From Hellea sp. (GTDB taxonomy: Bacteria; Pseudomonadota; Alphaproteobacteria; Caulobacterales; Maricaulaceae): 60,609 nucleotides of DNA. The stretch is from NCBI GenBank assembly GCA_028224375.1, contig JAOIVW010000019.1, forward strand, positions 1 to 60,609, in the 5' to 3' direction. Below the pieces are notes generated by a model, which saw nothing but the letters and a program-made list of their open reading frames with translations, had not been told where the DNA came from and did no database searches. Within the stretch, counting starts at the first letter, position 1, and each line of letters starts with the position of its first letter. This document shows, piece by piece, positions 35,767 to 44,052 of this stretch. The translations under genes and the position numbers were made by a program.

Positions 35767-36941
35767 AGCGCTTCGCCGCAAGCCACGCCGCTCGCCCAAG
35801 CCCATTGAAAGTTATGACCGCCAAGATGCCCAGTCACGTCCACAACCTCGCCTATAAAATAGAGACCAGAAATCTTCTTGGCTTCTAGGGTTTTTGAAGA
35901 CAGCTCATCCGTATCGACGCCGCCTTTGGTGACTTCAGCCGTGCGAAAGCCTTCTGTGCCGGCAGGCTTGATATGCCATTCATTGACCATAAGCGCGAGA
36001 TTGGTGAGCGCCGCATCACTCATATCGGCGAGGCGCAGCTGTTTGATATGGCTGGCGATGTACTCCGCAAGGCGCGAAGGCAAATATTGCGAGAGCCAGA
36101 CTTTCGGGCTTTGACGCGGGGATTGCATGCGAGCTGTTTTAAGTGCGTCCAAGATATTTGTATCGGGGGCGAGGTTTACAGTAATCGCATCACCCGCATT
36201 CCAATAAGAACTAATTTGCAAAATAGCAGGGCCCGATAGACCGCGATGGGTAAAGAGCAGCGCTTCATCAAAACTAGCATCGGTATGGTTCACGCGGCTA
36301 TCTGTGCTTACGCCCGCCAGCCTTTTGAGAGGTTCTTTAAGTCCATCTGTAAAGGTGAGAGGGACGAGGGCGGGTTCAGGTTTAATGACCTTGAGCCCAA
36401 ATTGCTCAGCGACTTTATAGCCATAACTGCTCGCGCCCATTTTCGGAATAGACGGCCCGCCGCAAGCAATGACAACTTTTTCAGCATTCAAAGATTGATG
36501 ATTGGTCGTGACAACAAAGCCTTGGTCGAATTTCTCTATGCCTAAAACATCAGTTGAGAGGCGTATTTCATTATTGGCCGCTGCGCATTCTGCGAGAAGC
36601 ATATCAATAATTTGCTGACTGCGGCCATCACAGAAAAGTTGGCCCTTCGTCTTTTCATGAAAGTCGATTTTATAACGTTTTACTAAATCGATAAAATCAT
36701 CAGGCGTATAACGCGACAGAGCTGATTTTGCGAAATGCGGATTTTTAGAAATGAAATTATCCGGCCTGCAATGAATATTGGTAAAATTACAACGCCCACC
36801 ACCCGAGATGCGAATTTTCTCGCCAGGGTTTTGCGCGTGGTCGATAATAAGAACAGACCGCCCCCGCGCGCCAGCCACAGCCCCGCACATAAGCCCCGCA
36901 GCGCCCGCGCCGATAATAATAATGTCGTAAGAGGAAGACAT
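35763..36941 (-). CDS. HI0933/YhiN (BaiN-like) FAD-dependent oxidoreductase
   Basis: The 392-aa flavoprotein has the FAD-binding motif IIGAGAAGLMCG (8-19), the family-specific EKIRISGGGRCNFTN (about 41-55), the inserted HI0933 middle domain, and the C-terminal TAEVTKGGV and GHLGGHNFQWAWASG. The family is widespread and its physiological reaction is uncertain. No operon partner is seen. It is convergent with the TSUP gene. Confidence 0.9.
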   Translation of the reverse strand: MSSSYDIIIIGAGAAGLMCGAVAGARGRSVLIIDHAQNPGEKIRISGGGRCNFTNIHCRPDNFISKNPHFAKSALSRYTPDDFIDLVKRYKIDFHEKTKGQLFCDGRSQQIIDMLLAECAAANNEIRLSTDVLGIEKFDQGFVVTTNHQSLNAEKVVIACGGPSIPKMGASSYGYKVAEQFGLKVIKPEPALVPLTFTDGLKEPLKRLAGVSTDSRVNHTDASFDEALLFTHRGLSGPAILQISSYWNAGDAITVNLAPDTNILDALKTARMQSPRQSPKVWLSQYLPSRLAEYIASHIKQLRLADMSDAALTNLALMVNEWHIKPAGTEGFRTAEVTKGGVDTDELSSKTLEAKKISGLYFIGEVVDVTGHLGGHNFQWAWASGVACGEAL

Positions 36942-37102
36942 GGGTGGGCTTTAGCGAAATATGCGGGGAAGTCGAGTGGGTTGGTCTTAGACTCACTCAT
37001 CTGGCCACGTGACCAGAATTGCGAAGATTTCGATATTTGCTAATAAATGGTATGTCGGCAGCGCTTTTAAGGCGAGTCGAAAAACTCAATCCTGTTTCAT
37101 AG
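36942..37102. other. Intergenic region downstream of the Dlt-like operon
   Basis: No gene is seen. It contains the end of the Dlt-like operon transcript and the promoter side of the YhiN-like gene, both on the minus strand. GAGT/ACTC arms near 37073-37086 can form only a weak hairpin. A near-palindrome TGGCCACGTGACCA lies at 37011-37024. Confidence 0.35.
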
Positions 37103-37228
37103 CTAAAAGAATAAATACCTAAACGGTACAAAGCCATGATTGCGAAAATAACTCAATATAAGAAATACTATGAATGCGAGGATAAATCCACTGAGGAAGA
37201 CGCGGACATATTTTAAATTCTCTTTCAC
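37103..37228 (-). CDS. DltX-like one-helix micropeptide (41 aa)
   Basis: A GTG at 37228, one base after the MBOAT stop and with GGAGG 5 nt upstream, opens 41 codons ending in TAG. The product has a short basic N-terminus (KENLKYVR), one transmembrane helix (about residues 9-28) and a C-terminal tail ending PFRYLFF. DltX micropeptides have the same size, single helix, position beside the MBOAT gene and an extreme C-terminal PFxYxxF motif with an essential tyrosine thought to carry the acyl group through the MBOAT. The MBOAT here lacks such a tail, ending in FGFGG, so the peptide would supply it in trans. The match is to features recalled from the family, not to a database search. Confidence 0.75.
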   Translation of the reverse strand: MKENLKYVRVFLSGFILAFIVFLILSYFRNHGFVPFRYLFF

Positions 37229-37229
37229 G

Positions 37230-38444
37230 CTAACCTCCAAAACCAAAGATGATGCTGAGGTATTCAATAGCTTGCGCGAAGCTGTCAGTTGAGACGAAGA
37301 TAAAGATAAGGCTCATATATGAGAAATGAATAATCCAAGCTAATATTGTTGTCACGAAGCTCAGTTTAACTTTTTCTACGCCGGCCAAAAACTTTCTGCG
37401 CGTTTCTGTCCTTTGCCACCATCCAAATGCGAGCATACCAAATCCGTGTCCGATACCCCAAGCAATCCAAGATAATGTGGGTGCGTGCCAGATGCCCATA
37501 AATAACATCGTCACAACAATAGAGAGCGCAATTTTGCGTGTGCCGAGAAGCAATGGCGAGAAGATATAATCTTTAGCCCAGCCGGCAATTGTCATGTGCC
37601 ATCTACGCCAGAAGTCAATTAGGTTTGTCGCGCGTAGTGGTTTGTCAAAGTTTTCTGAGACTGTGTAACCCATGACGCGGCTACCCCCAACTGCGAGGTC
37701 GGTAAAAGCAGATAAGTCCATATAGGCTCTTAAAATACTAACCGCTCCAAACAAGAATAATGCGATTTGAGGCTGCTGATTTTCGACGGCAATAATGGCA
37801 GCAGGGGCGGCGTCTTCAGGTAGTTTTCCTGCCCAATCCAGTAGATAATGAAGAACTGTTAGTAAGAGAACATCTGCAATAAACAGTTTTTTTATGACGC
37901 CTTGCATCAAGCGGCGCATTCCAATTTGAAAATTCATGCCCCAACCGTCATCATTTGGACCGAATCCGTCATAGCGTTCAACGGGGCCACCTGTGAAGAG
38001 CGGGAAGAAAAGACAGTAATTAATATAATCGAGATAGTCGCCTTCAACAGCCCCGCGTTTGGCGGTGTCAAATAAAGTAGAGCTAATTCTAAAGACGTAA
38101 TAAGATACGCCAATTAGATATATGAGGCCGAAACTCCCACCCTCTAAGATATATATTTGCACGCCTTTAAAGCCGATTAAAATAGCGACTGACCCCCAAG
38201 CCGCCCATCGCAGCAATGTCGCATTTTTAGTTTGATAACGTATCAGATAGTAGGCCAGATGGCTGTACAAGACGAGAATGATGCCGGATGTGACATCCAA
38301 GAAAAAGATAAATGCTACTGATAGGACAATGAGTAGAATACGATGAAGCTTACCAGTCGTTGCATGGGCGAGTATCGAAGCGACAAGAATAACAGCAATT
38401 GCTGCCAACATGTGCCAAAGGTCAAAAAACGGAAGATTGTTCAC
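37230..38444 (-). CDS. MBOAT acyltransferase, DltB-like
   Basis: The 404-aa polytopic protein has the MBOAT motifs FWRRWHMTIAGWAKDY (278-293) and MGIWHAPTLSWIAWGIGHGFG with H320 and H333. It is shorter than the AlgI-like protein at 11936 and close to DltB in length. It should pass an acyl group from the carrier protein on the cytoplasmic side to the outside. The start is a GTG, since no ATG is available before the first helix. Its C-terminus has no FxYxxF tail, and the downstream micropeptide has one. Confidence 0.88.
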   Translation of the reverse strand: MNNLPFFDLWHMLAAIAVILVASILAHATTGKLHRILLIVLSVAFIFFLDVTSGIILVLYSHLAYYLIRYQTKNATLLRWAAWGSVAILIGFKGVQIYILEGGSFGLIYLIGVSYYVFRISSTLFDTAKRGAVEGDYLDYINYCLFFPLFTGGPVERYDGFGPNDDGWGMNFQIGMRRLMQGVIKKLFIADVLLLTVLHYLLDWAGKLPEDAAPAAIIAVENQQPQIALFLFGAVSILRAYMDLSAFTDLAVGGSRVMGYTVSENFDKPLRATNLIDFWRRWHMTIAGWAKDYIFSPLLLGTRKIALSIVVTMLFMGIWHAPTLSWIAWGIGHGFGMLAFGWWQRTETRRKFLAGVEKVKLSFVTTILAWIIHFSYMSLIFIFVSTDSFAQAIEYLSIIFGFGG

Positions 38445-38462
38445 AGCCTGTACCCGCTTTAA

Positions 38463-39698
38463 TTAGTCTTGCGACACTGGTTCATTTTGCGTTGAAGGAA
38501 TGGCAACGTTACCGTATACACCGCCCTCATCGCCGCTCATGAATTTTACCAGAGCGTCAACATAATACTTTTCAAAAGCATGTCTTCCGACATTCGTCAT
38601 ATGACCCGAATCATTCCAATTGTTAATAGCCTCTAAGTCCTTGATGTCGTCATCCAGATAAAAGACAGGAAAGTTCTTTTCTTCGCTTAAAGCCCGCAGC
38701 TGTTCATTGAATGTCGTGCGGTACTCATAAATCAAAGGGTCATAAAACAAAGGACTATAAATAGGTATTTCGATTGCCCCGAACTTATAATTTTTCGTAT
38801 CAGAAAGCTCTTTTGATTTTTCAAGAGAGTATAATGCAAAATCTTTACGCTGCTGAATTTGTTCAGGTGTAAGATCCTTAATGGCATTTTTTAGAGCATT
38901 GGAATATCTGGTATGCCGTGCCTCAATACGCTTTTGTTGATTGGGGTTTGCAAAAATTCTCGCAGTAGAATTGAGGCGTCTTTCGGAATAGTCGTCCTCA
39001 GGATAAACGTCTTTATCCGTAAAAAGGCTTTTATGTATTTTGCGCCTATTCATTCTTCTTACTTTATCGTGAATGAAATATTTAAGCCAATGAGATCCAA
39101 CGGATGACGTATATTCTTTATCTAAACCCGCCATATATTTTTTGGGGTCAGTAACTTCGCGCCCACTGTTGGACATGAATGGTTCTTCCAATAAATTATG
39201 ATTATTAATTAAATCACGAAGCTCATCGTGACGCAGCAATGCGCGGGTTCTAAAAAAGGCTCCGCTTAGAGACGCGTTTGGGACTGTAGTTGCACGATGC
39301 CCCCCATATGTCGTCATGACATATATTTGTCCTTTCTCGGTGGCTTTAGGCATTTTTCCAATCATAGAGAATGATTCAATCATTTTTTGACTGGCAGACG
39401 AGATATTGTAAACTCGGACGGGAACACCCAAACGTTCGGTTAAAGCCGCGGACAAAGTGTGTTCGTTTCCTGAGGTAAATCCCGAGGACCCGCCCGTGAT
39501 GTAAAGAATTTTCCCGTTCTCAGGGCGCTTACCGTGTAAAATCTTCGAGGTTGCTTGGATCTCAGCGGGACGGCCAAAGGTCAAATATTTGGCAGGGATT
39601 TTATAAACTAACTCTTCGCCTACTTGCGTAGCCGCAAGCATGCCAAGCACGGTGCCAAATAGAAAAACTATGCCGATCAGTATATTCTTCATTTTCAA
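38463..39698 (-). CDS. SGNH-type membrane-anchored protein, DltD-like position
   Basis: The 411-aa protein has one N-terminal transmembrane helix (about 5-22) and an extracytoplasmic SGNH-like domain. A serine-rich nucleophile loop ITGGSSGF (S71/S72) and the C-terminal D-x-x-H pair D363/H366 in WNDSGHMTNVG are visible. DltD and AlgJ-type partners use this Ser-His-Asp site to transfer an acyl group to the final acceptor. It overlaps the ligase stop by 4 nt (ATGA) and precedes the MBOAT gene. Overall sequence is unlike classical DltD in what I can see, so the assignment rests on motif and context. Confidence 0.75.
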   Translation of the reverse strand: MKMKNILIGIVFLFGTVLGMLAATQVGEELVYKIPAKYLTFGRPAEIQATSKILHGKRPENGKILYITGGSSGFTSGNEHTLSAALTERLGVPVRVYNISSASQKMIESFSMIGKMPKATEKGQIYVMTTYGGHRATTVPNASLSGAFFRTRALLRHDELRDLINNHNLLEEPFMSNSGREVTDPKKYMAGLDKEYTSSVGSHWLKYFIHDKVRRMNRRKIHKSLFTDKDVYPEDDYSERRLNSTARIFANPNQQKRIEARHTRYSNALKNAIKDLTPEQIQQRKDFALYSLEKSKELSDTKNYKFGAIEIPIYSPLFYDPLIYEYRTTFNEQLRALSEEKNFPVFYLDDDIKDLEAINNWNDSGHMTNVGRHAFEKYYVDALVKFMSGDEGGVYGNVAIPSTQNEPVSQD

Positions 39699-41077
39699 AG
39701 CCTCTCAAACATGTCTGTGTCGTCTGTGAGAGCTTTGCGGATAATTTTTCCTGTATTTGTGCGCGGAAGCTCATCCATAACAAATCCCTGCATGGGTACA
39801 AATTTAGCTTCTAAATTGGCGAAAGCAAAACTGCGTATATCTTGCCAATCCGGTAAGCCATCCCCGCGTTCGGCAAAGAGAACGGGCATCACACCGAAGG
39901 AGGGGTGTTCAACGGGAAGAACGACGAATTCTGTTGTAATAAATTTAGAAAGTGTGGCTTCTATTTCTGTGCGGCTGACTTTTTCGCCTCCGACTTTAAA
40001 GACATCATGCTCACGGCCCATGAGCGTAATAAGACCGTTCTCACTTAAAGATCCCTTGTCATTCGTATTAAACCAGCCGTCATTATTAGCGCCAACATCC
40101 TCAAAGTCCTGCCCGACACGAATATAGCCCTGCATCAGTAAAGGTGATTTTGCCCAGACGTCACCAATAGTGCCAGCTGTACATAACGCGCCGTCTTCAT
40201 CGCGAATTTCAACTTCAAAACCAGGCAAAGGGAGCCCTACAGAATTTGGCGCGCTTAGAATAAGTTGATGCGGCAGACTACAAAACCGCCCGCTAAGCTC
40301 GGTGAGCCCGTAAAATCGATTAATCTGTGTGTTTGGAAACCGAGAAAGAATTTTTTCGACATAACTCATCGGCAGGAAGTCACCGGAGCTCATGACTTTG
40401 GTCGGGGCGGCTTTATCTTTAAGCAAATCGCATAATTTGGACAGCTGAATCGGGGACCCACCAAAGCCAGATTTATGCGCCGCAAAAATGTCATTCAGAG
40501 CATCGCCCTCAATATCTTTGGTATGATAAAGCGGCACTTGGTTGATCCAAGCCATCAGCATGTGACACAAACCAGACGTAAATGATAAATCCACCTCCAC
40601 GCACCAATAATCACACTCGCGAATACCGATGCGGTCGCCCGCCAAAGCGCAATTCATAATTACTTGCCCAAAGGTCAATACAACACCTTTTGGAGCGCCC
40701 GTTGATCCGGTCGTCAGCAGAACAATATCGCCGGGCAAATCGTTACGCCCTTCGCCAATAGGCTCAATCCGGCCACCGGGATGCAGTACGCCTTTGGGGG
40801 CAACAAGTTTCTTGATGTAATCGGCATCAGCAAGAGCATCTTGGCGGCACGGCACGGCAATTGCACCGGCCAAGTTCAAGGCCAAAATAGATATAAAGTA
40901 ATCAATCGGATTATCAAAAGGAACTAAATAAGGCCGCCCTTTTGCGCCGTCATCGCTCAATCTGCGCGCAAGCTCATGTGCCGCGTCCAAAATATCTTTG
41001 CGCGTAACGGAATTATCCTTTGTTCGAATGGCATATATGTCATTCGACAAGGCTGTAGCGTAAACATCGCAGAGCAT
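39695..41077 (-). CDS. Adenylate-forming ligase (AMP-binding), DltA-like
   Basis: The 460-aa protein has the ANL-superfamily motifs: P-loop LLTTGSTGAPKG (120-131), YGLTELSGRF, a GREHDVFKVGGEKVS hinge and the catalytic lysine in TNTGKIIRKAL (K444). It should activate a carboxylic acid as an acyl-AMP and load it on the carrier protein encoded 4 bp upstream. Whether the substrate is D-alanine, another amino acid or a short hydroxy or fatty acid cannot be told from the motifs. It is shorter than most CoA ligases and close to DltA-size enzymes. Confidence 0.87.
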   Translation of the reverse strand: MLCDVYATALSNDIYAIRTKDNSVTRKDILDAAHELARRLSDDGAKGRPYLVPFDNPIDYFISILALNLAGAIAVPCRQDALADADYIKKLVAPKGVLHPGGRIEPIGEGRNDLPGDIVLLTTGSTGAPKGVVLTFGQVIMNCALAGDRIGIRECDYWCVEVDLSFTSGLCHMLMAWINQVPLYHTKDIEGDALNDIFAAHKSGFGGSPIQLSKLCDLLKDKAAPTKVMSSGDFLPMSYVEKILSRFPNTQINRFYGLTELSGRFCSLPHQLILSAPNSVGLPLPGFEVEIRDEDGALCTAGTIGDVWAKSPLLMQGYIRVGQDFEDVGANNDGWFNTNDKGSLSENGLITLMGREHDVFKVGGEKVSRTEIEATLSKFITTEFVVLPVEHPSFGVMPVLFAERGDGLPDWQDIRSFAFANLEAKFVPMQGFVMDELPRTNTGKIIRKALTDDTDMFERL

Positions 41078-41081
41078 GGAT

Positions 41082-41324
41082 TTACTTTTTTAGGCGATCG
41101 ATAGCTTCTTGAATTTTAATCGGCGATTGGAAGTCATCAATAGTGACATCCATAACGCCCATGCGCATGTCAAACTCGCGCTCAATTTCCATAATCAGAT
41201 TGATAACAGAAAGAGAATCGATGACTTTGTCTTCGATAATCATTGTATCAGGCTGAATATCGACTTTGCCGCGTGACATCGGCTTGATGAGTTTGATAAC
41301 GCGCTCAATTGTATTATTATCCAC
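41082..41324 (-). CDS. Acyl carrier protein, DltC-like
   Basis: The 80-aa carrier protein has the 4'-phosphopantetheine serine S37 in IDSLSVINLIMEIE. The longer open frame to 41504 is not coding: it overlaps the upstream gene and gives an unrelated basic N-terminus. The GTG at 41324 has AGGA about 9 nt upstream and gives the standard carrier-protein length. It precedes the AMP ligase gene, its likely loading enzyme. Confidence 0.85.
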   Translation of the reverse strand: MDNNTIERVIKLIKPMSRGKVDIQPDTMIIEDKVIDSLSVINLIMEIEREFDMRMGVMDVTIDDFQSPIKIQEAIDRLKK

Positions 41325-41334
41325 GGGAAATATC

Positions 41335-42849
41335 CTATTTACTGACGACGCGGGCTTTGACGGACTCATTGGCCGCCACCCCCGCATCTGATTTAACTTT
41401 ATCCACAAGGCCGACCTCGACCTCTTCATTGACGCGGGCCAGTGAGATGGCATAGCCAACGGGATTGTAACGACGTTCAACATTGTCAACAACCGCGTCT
41501 TCAAGGCGAGCCGGCGTCATCGATGCTACGGATTGAACAAATTTTTCACCCTGATTAACCAGAGCATCCCAGTTCAAAATCTCGCCATCATTCATGCGGC
41601 CAATTAGAGGCTTGGTCAAAATTGTATTATGACGGAGAAGCGACATTGCCATCCGCATACTGATATATTGTTGGCTACCAATTTCGCTTATAACAATCGG
41701 AGCAGCAACATAATTAGAGAACACATAGTCATCGCGGCGGAAATAGCGCGTACGTTCAATAAAGCGTTGATAGACAGAATTTAGGTTCTGCCAATCTTTC
41801 GGACTGTAAGCCGCCAATAAGATGCCATCTGTGTCGACAATTTTTTCGTGGTTGGCTTTGAAAAAGTCCTCTTTGTCGTTAATAATGCAACGATATTCTT
41901 CAAGCGGGCCAACATGGGTCGGGCACAGATCACACGCAATACAGCGGTGAACTGTCTCGGCAGAAATATCCATATATTGGAAATCAACATCGATGCGCTT
42001 GCTAACGTCTTCGCACCATTTTTCAATATGCGCGCGGCCCGAACGATTCTCGTCGTCCTGAATAGCCCAAATGGAAATGCGCGGACGATCGCGGAGTTTC
42101 ACTTTTTGGCTAATCTTATGTAGATTAACGACTTTCGCAATCCGGCGGCCCGTACCAATTGACGTGTCTAAACCATAATTGTCATCCCCGGCCGTCCCAA
42201 TATCGCCGGCAACAATCGTACCGCCATATTGTGATGTGGTTTCCGCGTCATTTCCCACAACATGCATTCCAAGCTGGCACATATCGAAAATCTGGAACAT
42301 CAAAGTTGTTTCTTGACCACCATTACGCTTCGCGCCAACAGCCAGGCCAGCATAAGCTTTATTTTGCAGATGCGCGACAATCTCAGGGTCGTTCTTTAGC
42401 CAAGAGATAAATTCCTGCGCGACAGATCCGCGATCACCGAAATAGACAGGGCCTGAAATCAGATAGCCATCCGCTGACAAAACAATTTCTTTGAGCTTAT
42501 CTAAGTTTTGCGCTTCGCCGCGCATCGGGAAGTAGCGGGCCAGGCCGACATGTTCAATGTCAACACCATCATTATAACAACCCCACAAACCAGCCCCAAG
42601 TGCGGTCTCTGAATTACTCAAACCGCGCGCATTACGTTGCTTGCGCAAATTACGGTATATCACATCAAAAGATTCCGCTTTTTCACGGCCAGCATCCATA
42701 AATTCAAAAACTCGGATTTGCGTCTGCTCATGCAGATACTTTTTCACCGCATCTTTGTCAGCGCAGGCTTTCAGTTCAGTGATAAAAGACTCACTGCCAG
42801 CGCCGTATCTGGCATTACGCAAACTCGCAGAAATACCTAAAACTTTCAA
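41335..42849 (-). CDS. Tandem flavodoxin/FMN-reductase-like protein with four-cysteine cluster
   Basis: The 504-aa protein appears to be two flavodoxin-like domains joined. Domain 1 (about 1-245) has VLGISASLRNARYG and SGPVYFGDRGSVAQEFISWLK, typical of NADPH-dependent FMN reductases. Domain 2 (about 255-500) has C303-x2-C306-x2-C309 and C321, as in iron-sulfur flavoproteins, then a second NSVYQRFIERTRYF segment. The start is a TTG with GGGAG 7 nt upstream; an ATG at 42855 overlapping this region is out of frame. It is the first gene of the Dlt-like operon, 10 bp before the carrier protein. A redox step in making or editing the acyl group is a guess from context. Confidence 0.75.
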   Translation of the reverse strand: MKVLGISASLRNARYGAGSESFITELKACADKDAVKKYLHEQTQIRVFEFMDAGREKAESFDVIYRNLRKQRNARGLSNSETALGAGLWGCYNDGVDIEHVGLARYFPMRGEAQNLDKLKEIVLSADGYLISGPVYFGDRGSVAQEFISWLKNDPEIVAHLQNKAYAGLAVGAKRNGGQETTLMFQIFDMCQLGMHVVGNDAETTSQYGGTIVAGDIGTAGDDNYGLDTSIGTGRRIAKVVNLHKISQKVKLRDRPRISIWAIQDDENRSGRAHIEKWCEDVSKRIDVDFQYMDISAETVHRCIACDLCPTHVGPLEEYRCIINDKEDFFKANHEKIVDTDGILLAAYSPKDWQNLNSVYQRFIERTRYFRRDDYVFSNYVAAPIVISEIGSQQYISMRMAMSLLRHNTILTKPLIGRMNDGEILNWDALVNQGEKFVQSVASMTPARLEDAVVDNVERRYNPVGYAISLARVNEEVEVGLVDKVKSDAGVAANESVKARVVSK

Positions 42850-42881
42850 GAGTCATCTCCCGTGTAAGAATTCTGGCAGTC

Positions 42882-42908
42882 AGTATACTCTATATTCTTG
42901 GTTTGCAA
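42882..42908 (-). promoter_or_regulatory. Possible promoter of the Dlt-like operon
   Basis: On the minus strand TTGCAA (42908-42903) and TATACT (42887-42882) are separated by 15 bp. The spacer is slightly short for sigma-70. The -10 box lies about 33 bp before the TTG start codon. Confidence 0.35.
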
Positions 42909-43014
42909 TAAATATCTCCAGCCCTACCTGCTTACAATTGGCATTTCACCGTGCAGATGAAATTCAGTATATTCTTACATTTCTCATGGCGCGGGCTGTG
43001 AATTTTTGTTAGGC

Positions 43015-43035
43015 GGAACGGAAATTTTTTGTTCC
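43015..43035. repeat. Inverted repeat upstream of cysH
   Basis: GGAAC (43015-43019) and GTTCC (43031-43035) are separated by 11 bp and lie 74 bp or more before the cysH start. They could be half sites for a dimeric regulator. Confidence 0.3.
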
Positions 43036-43036
43036 T

Positions 43037-43070
43037 CCCGTCATTTTGCAACCCCCGTCATTTTGCAACC
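43037..43070 (+). repeat. Perfect 17-bp tandem duplication upstream of cysH
   Basis: CCCGTCATTTTGCAACC occurs at 43037-43053 and again, without a gap, at 43054-43070. The second copy ends 38 bp before the cysH ATG, so the pair sits where promoter elements or activator sites would be. It may be a recent slippage duplication or a duplicated operator. Confidence 0.75.
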
Positions 43071-43108
43071 AGTGACTATCAAGGGCGATATTTGAAGGTC
43101 TTACGCAT

Positions 43109-43840
43109 ATGCAAGATACACATGCTCTCAAAACAGTTGAGGCTTTGAATGCTGATTGGCGAACCCAATCTGCTATGCAAGCGATCACATTCGCGGCCAA
43201 GCAAAAATTTGACGGCCGAATTGCTGTCACATCTTCGTTCGGCACTGAGTCAGCTGTGTTGCTTGACCTCGTGTCCAAAGTTGATCCGACCATACCAGTT
43301 TTCTTCATAGACACAGGAAAACACTTCAAGGCGACACTTGCTTATCGTGACGTATTAACAGCAAGATTTAATCTGAAAAACCTAGTCATTTTGACACCAG
43401 ACGCTGATGATTTAGCCGCCAAGGACCCTGACGGAATTTTACATAAAAGTGATACGGATACATGTTGCGAAATTCGCAAAGTTACGCCCTTGGACAAGGC
43501 TATCGCTGGCGTTGATGCTTGGATTACCGGACGAAAGCGATATCAAAATGCGGATCGTGAAGATATGCCAATCTTTGAAGTTGGCCGCGGACATAAGGTT
43601 AAAATCAATCCCCTCGCTAACTGGAACGAGGGGGATATAAAAGCTTATATGACAATCAATGATTTGCCAACACATCCATTAGCGGCTGATGGTTATCCGT
43701 CTATTGGCTGCGAAGTTTGCACAACGCGCGTCGCGCCTGGCGAAGATGCGCGTGCGGGCCGCTGGCGCGGTAGCGAAAAAACTGAATGCGGCATGCACAT
43801 AACCGCAGATGGAAAATTAGTCCGTACGGCAGGGGCCTAG
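43109..43840 (+). CDS. cysH: Assimilatory adenylyl-sulfate reductase (APS reductase type)
   Basis: The 243-aa protein reduces activated sulfate to sulfite. The PP-loop-like SSFGTESA (42-49) and IDTG (67-70) are present. It has the iron-sulfur cysteines C119-C120 (TCCEIRK) and C201-x2-C204 (GCEVC) plus the catalytic C227 in TECGMH. The paired-cysteine motifs indicate the [4Fe-4S] form that uses APS, rather than the PAPS enzyme of E. coli. The ATG has AAGG about 10 nt upstream. It stands alone on the plus strand, divergent from the Dlt-like operon and directly left of the island boundary. Confidence 0.92.
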   Translation: MQDTHALKTVEALNADWRTQSAMQAITFAAKQKFDGRIAVTSSFGTESAVLLDLVSKVDPTIPVFFIDTGKHFKATLAYRDVLTARFNLKNLVILTPDADDLAAKDPDGILHKSDTDTCCEIRKVTPLDKAIAGVDAWITGRKRYQNADREDMPIFEVGRGHKVKINPLANWNEGDIKAYMTINDLPTHPLAADGYPSIGCEVCTTRVAPGEDARAGRWRGSEKTECGMHITADGKLVRTAGA

Positions 43841-43887
43841 CCCGCATGTCGGTTTAAACTATGTGGAGTGCTAACTTTTTTGCGAGC

Positions 43888-43901
43888 TGGAGGTGAGGAT
43901 G
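43888..43901. other. attL: displaced 3' end of tRNA-Ser
   Basis: TGGAGGTGAGGATG matches the complement of the tRNA-Ser acceptor arm including CCA at 58586-58599. No tRNA body accompanies it, as expected for the att copy far from the functional tRNA. Confidence 0.75.
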
Positions 43902-44052
43902 TCTGTAGAAAGGGCATTCTTGACCGTTCGTACACGCACTTTTTAACCACCCCTATATAATGTCATACTTACGTGTTTGTCCACAGCCGTTCGTTGCTAC
44001 CCTTGAGAAACCGCGCTATGTTTTAGGTCATTCTTTAGGCGGGTTAATAACG

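Noticed and set aside
37011..37024. Near-palindrome TGGCCACGTGACCA
   Set aside because: One mismatch pair and no linked feature; likely chance.
41325..41504. Upstream extension of the carrier-protein frame to give a 140-aa protein
   Set aside because: It lies within the 3' end of the flavoprotein gene, encodes a low-complexity basic sequence, and the GTG at 41324 has its own ribosome binding site and normal carrier-protein length.
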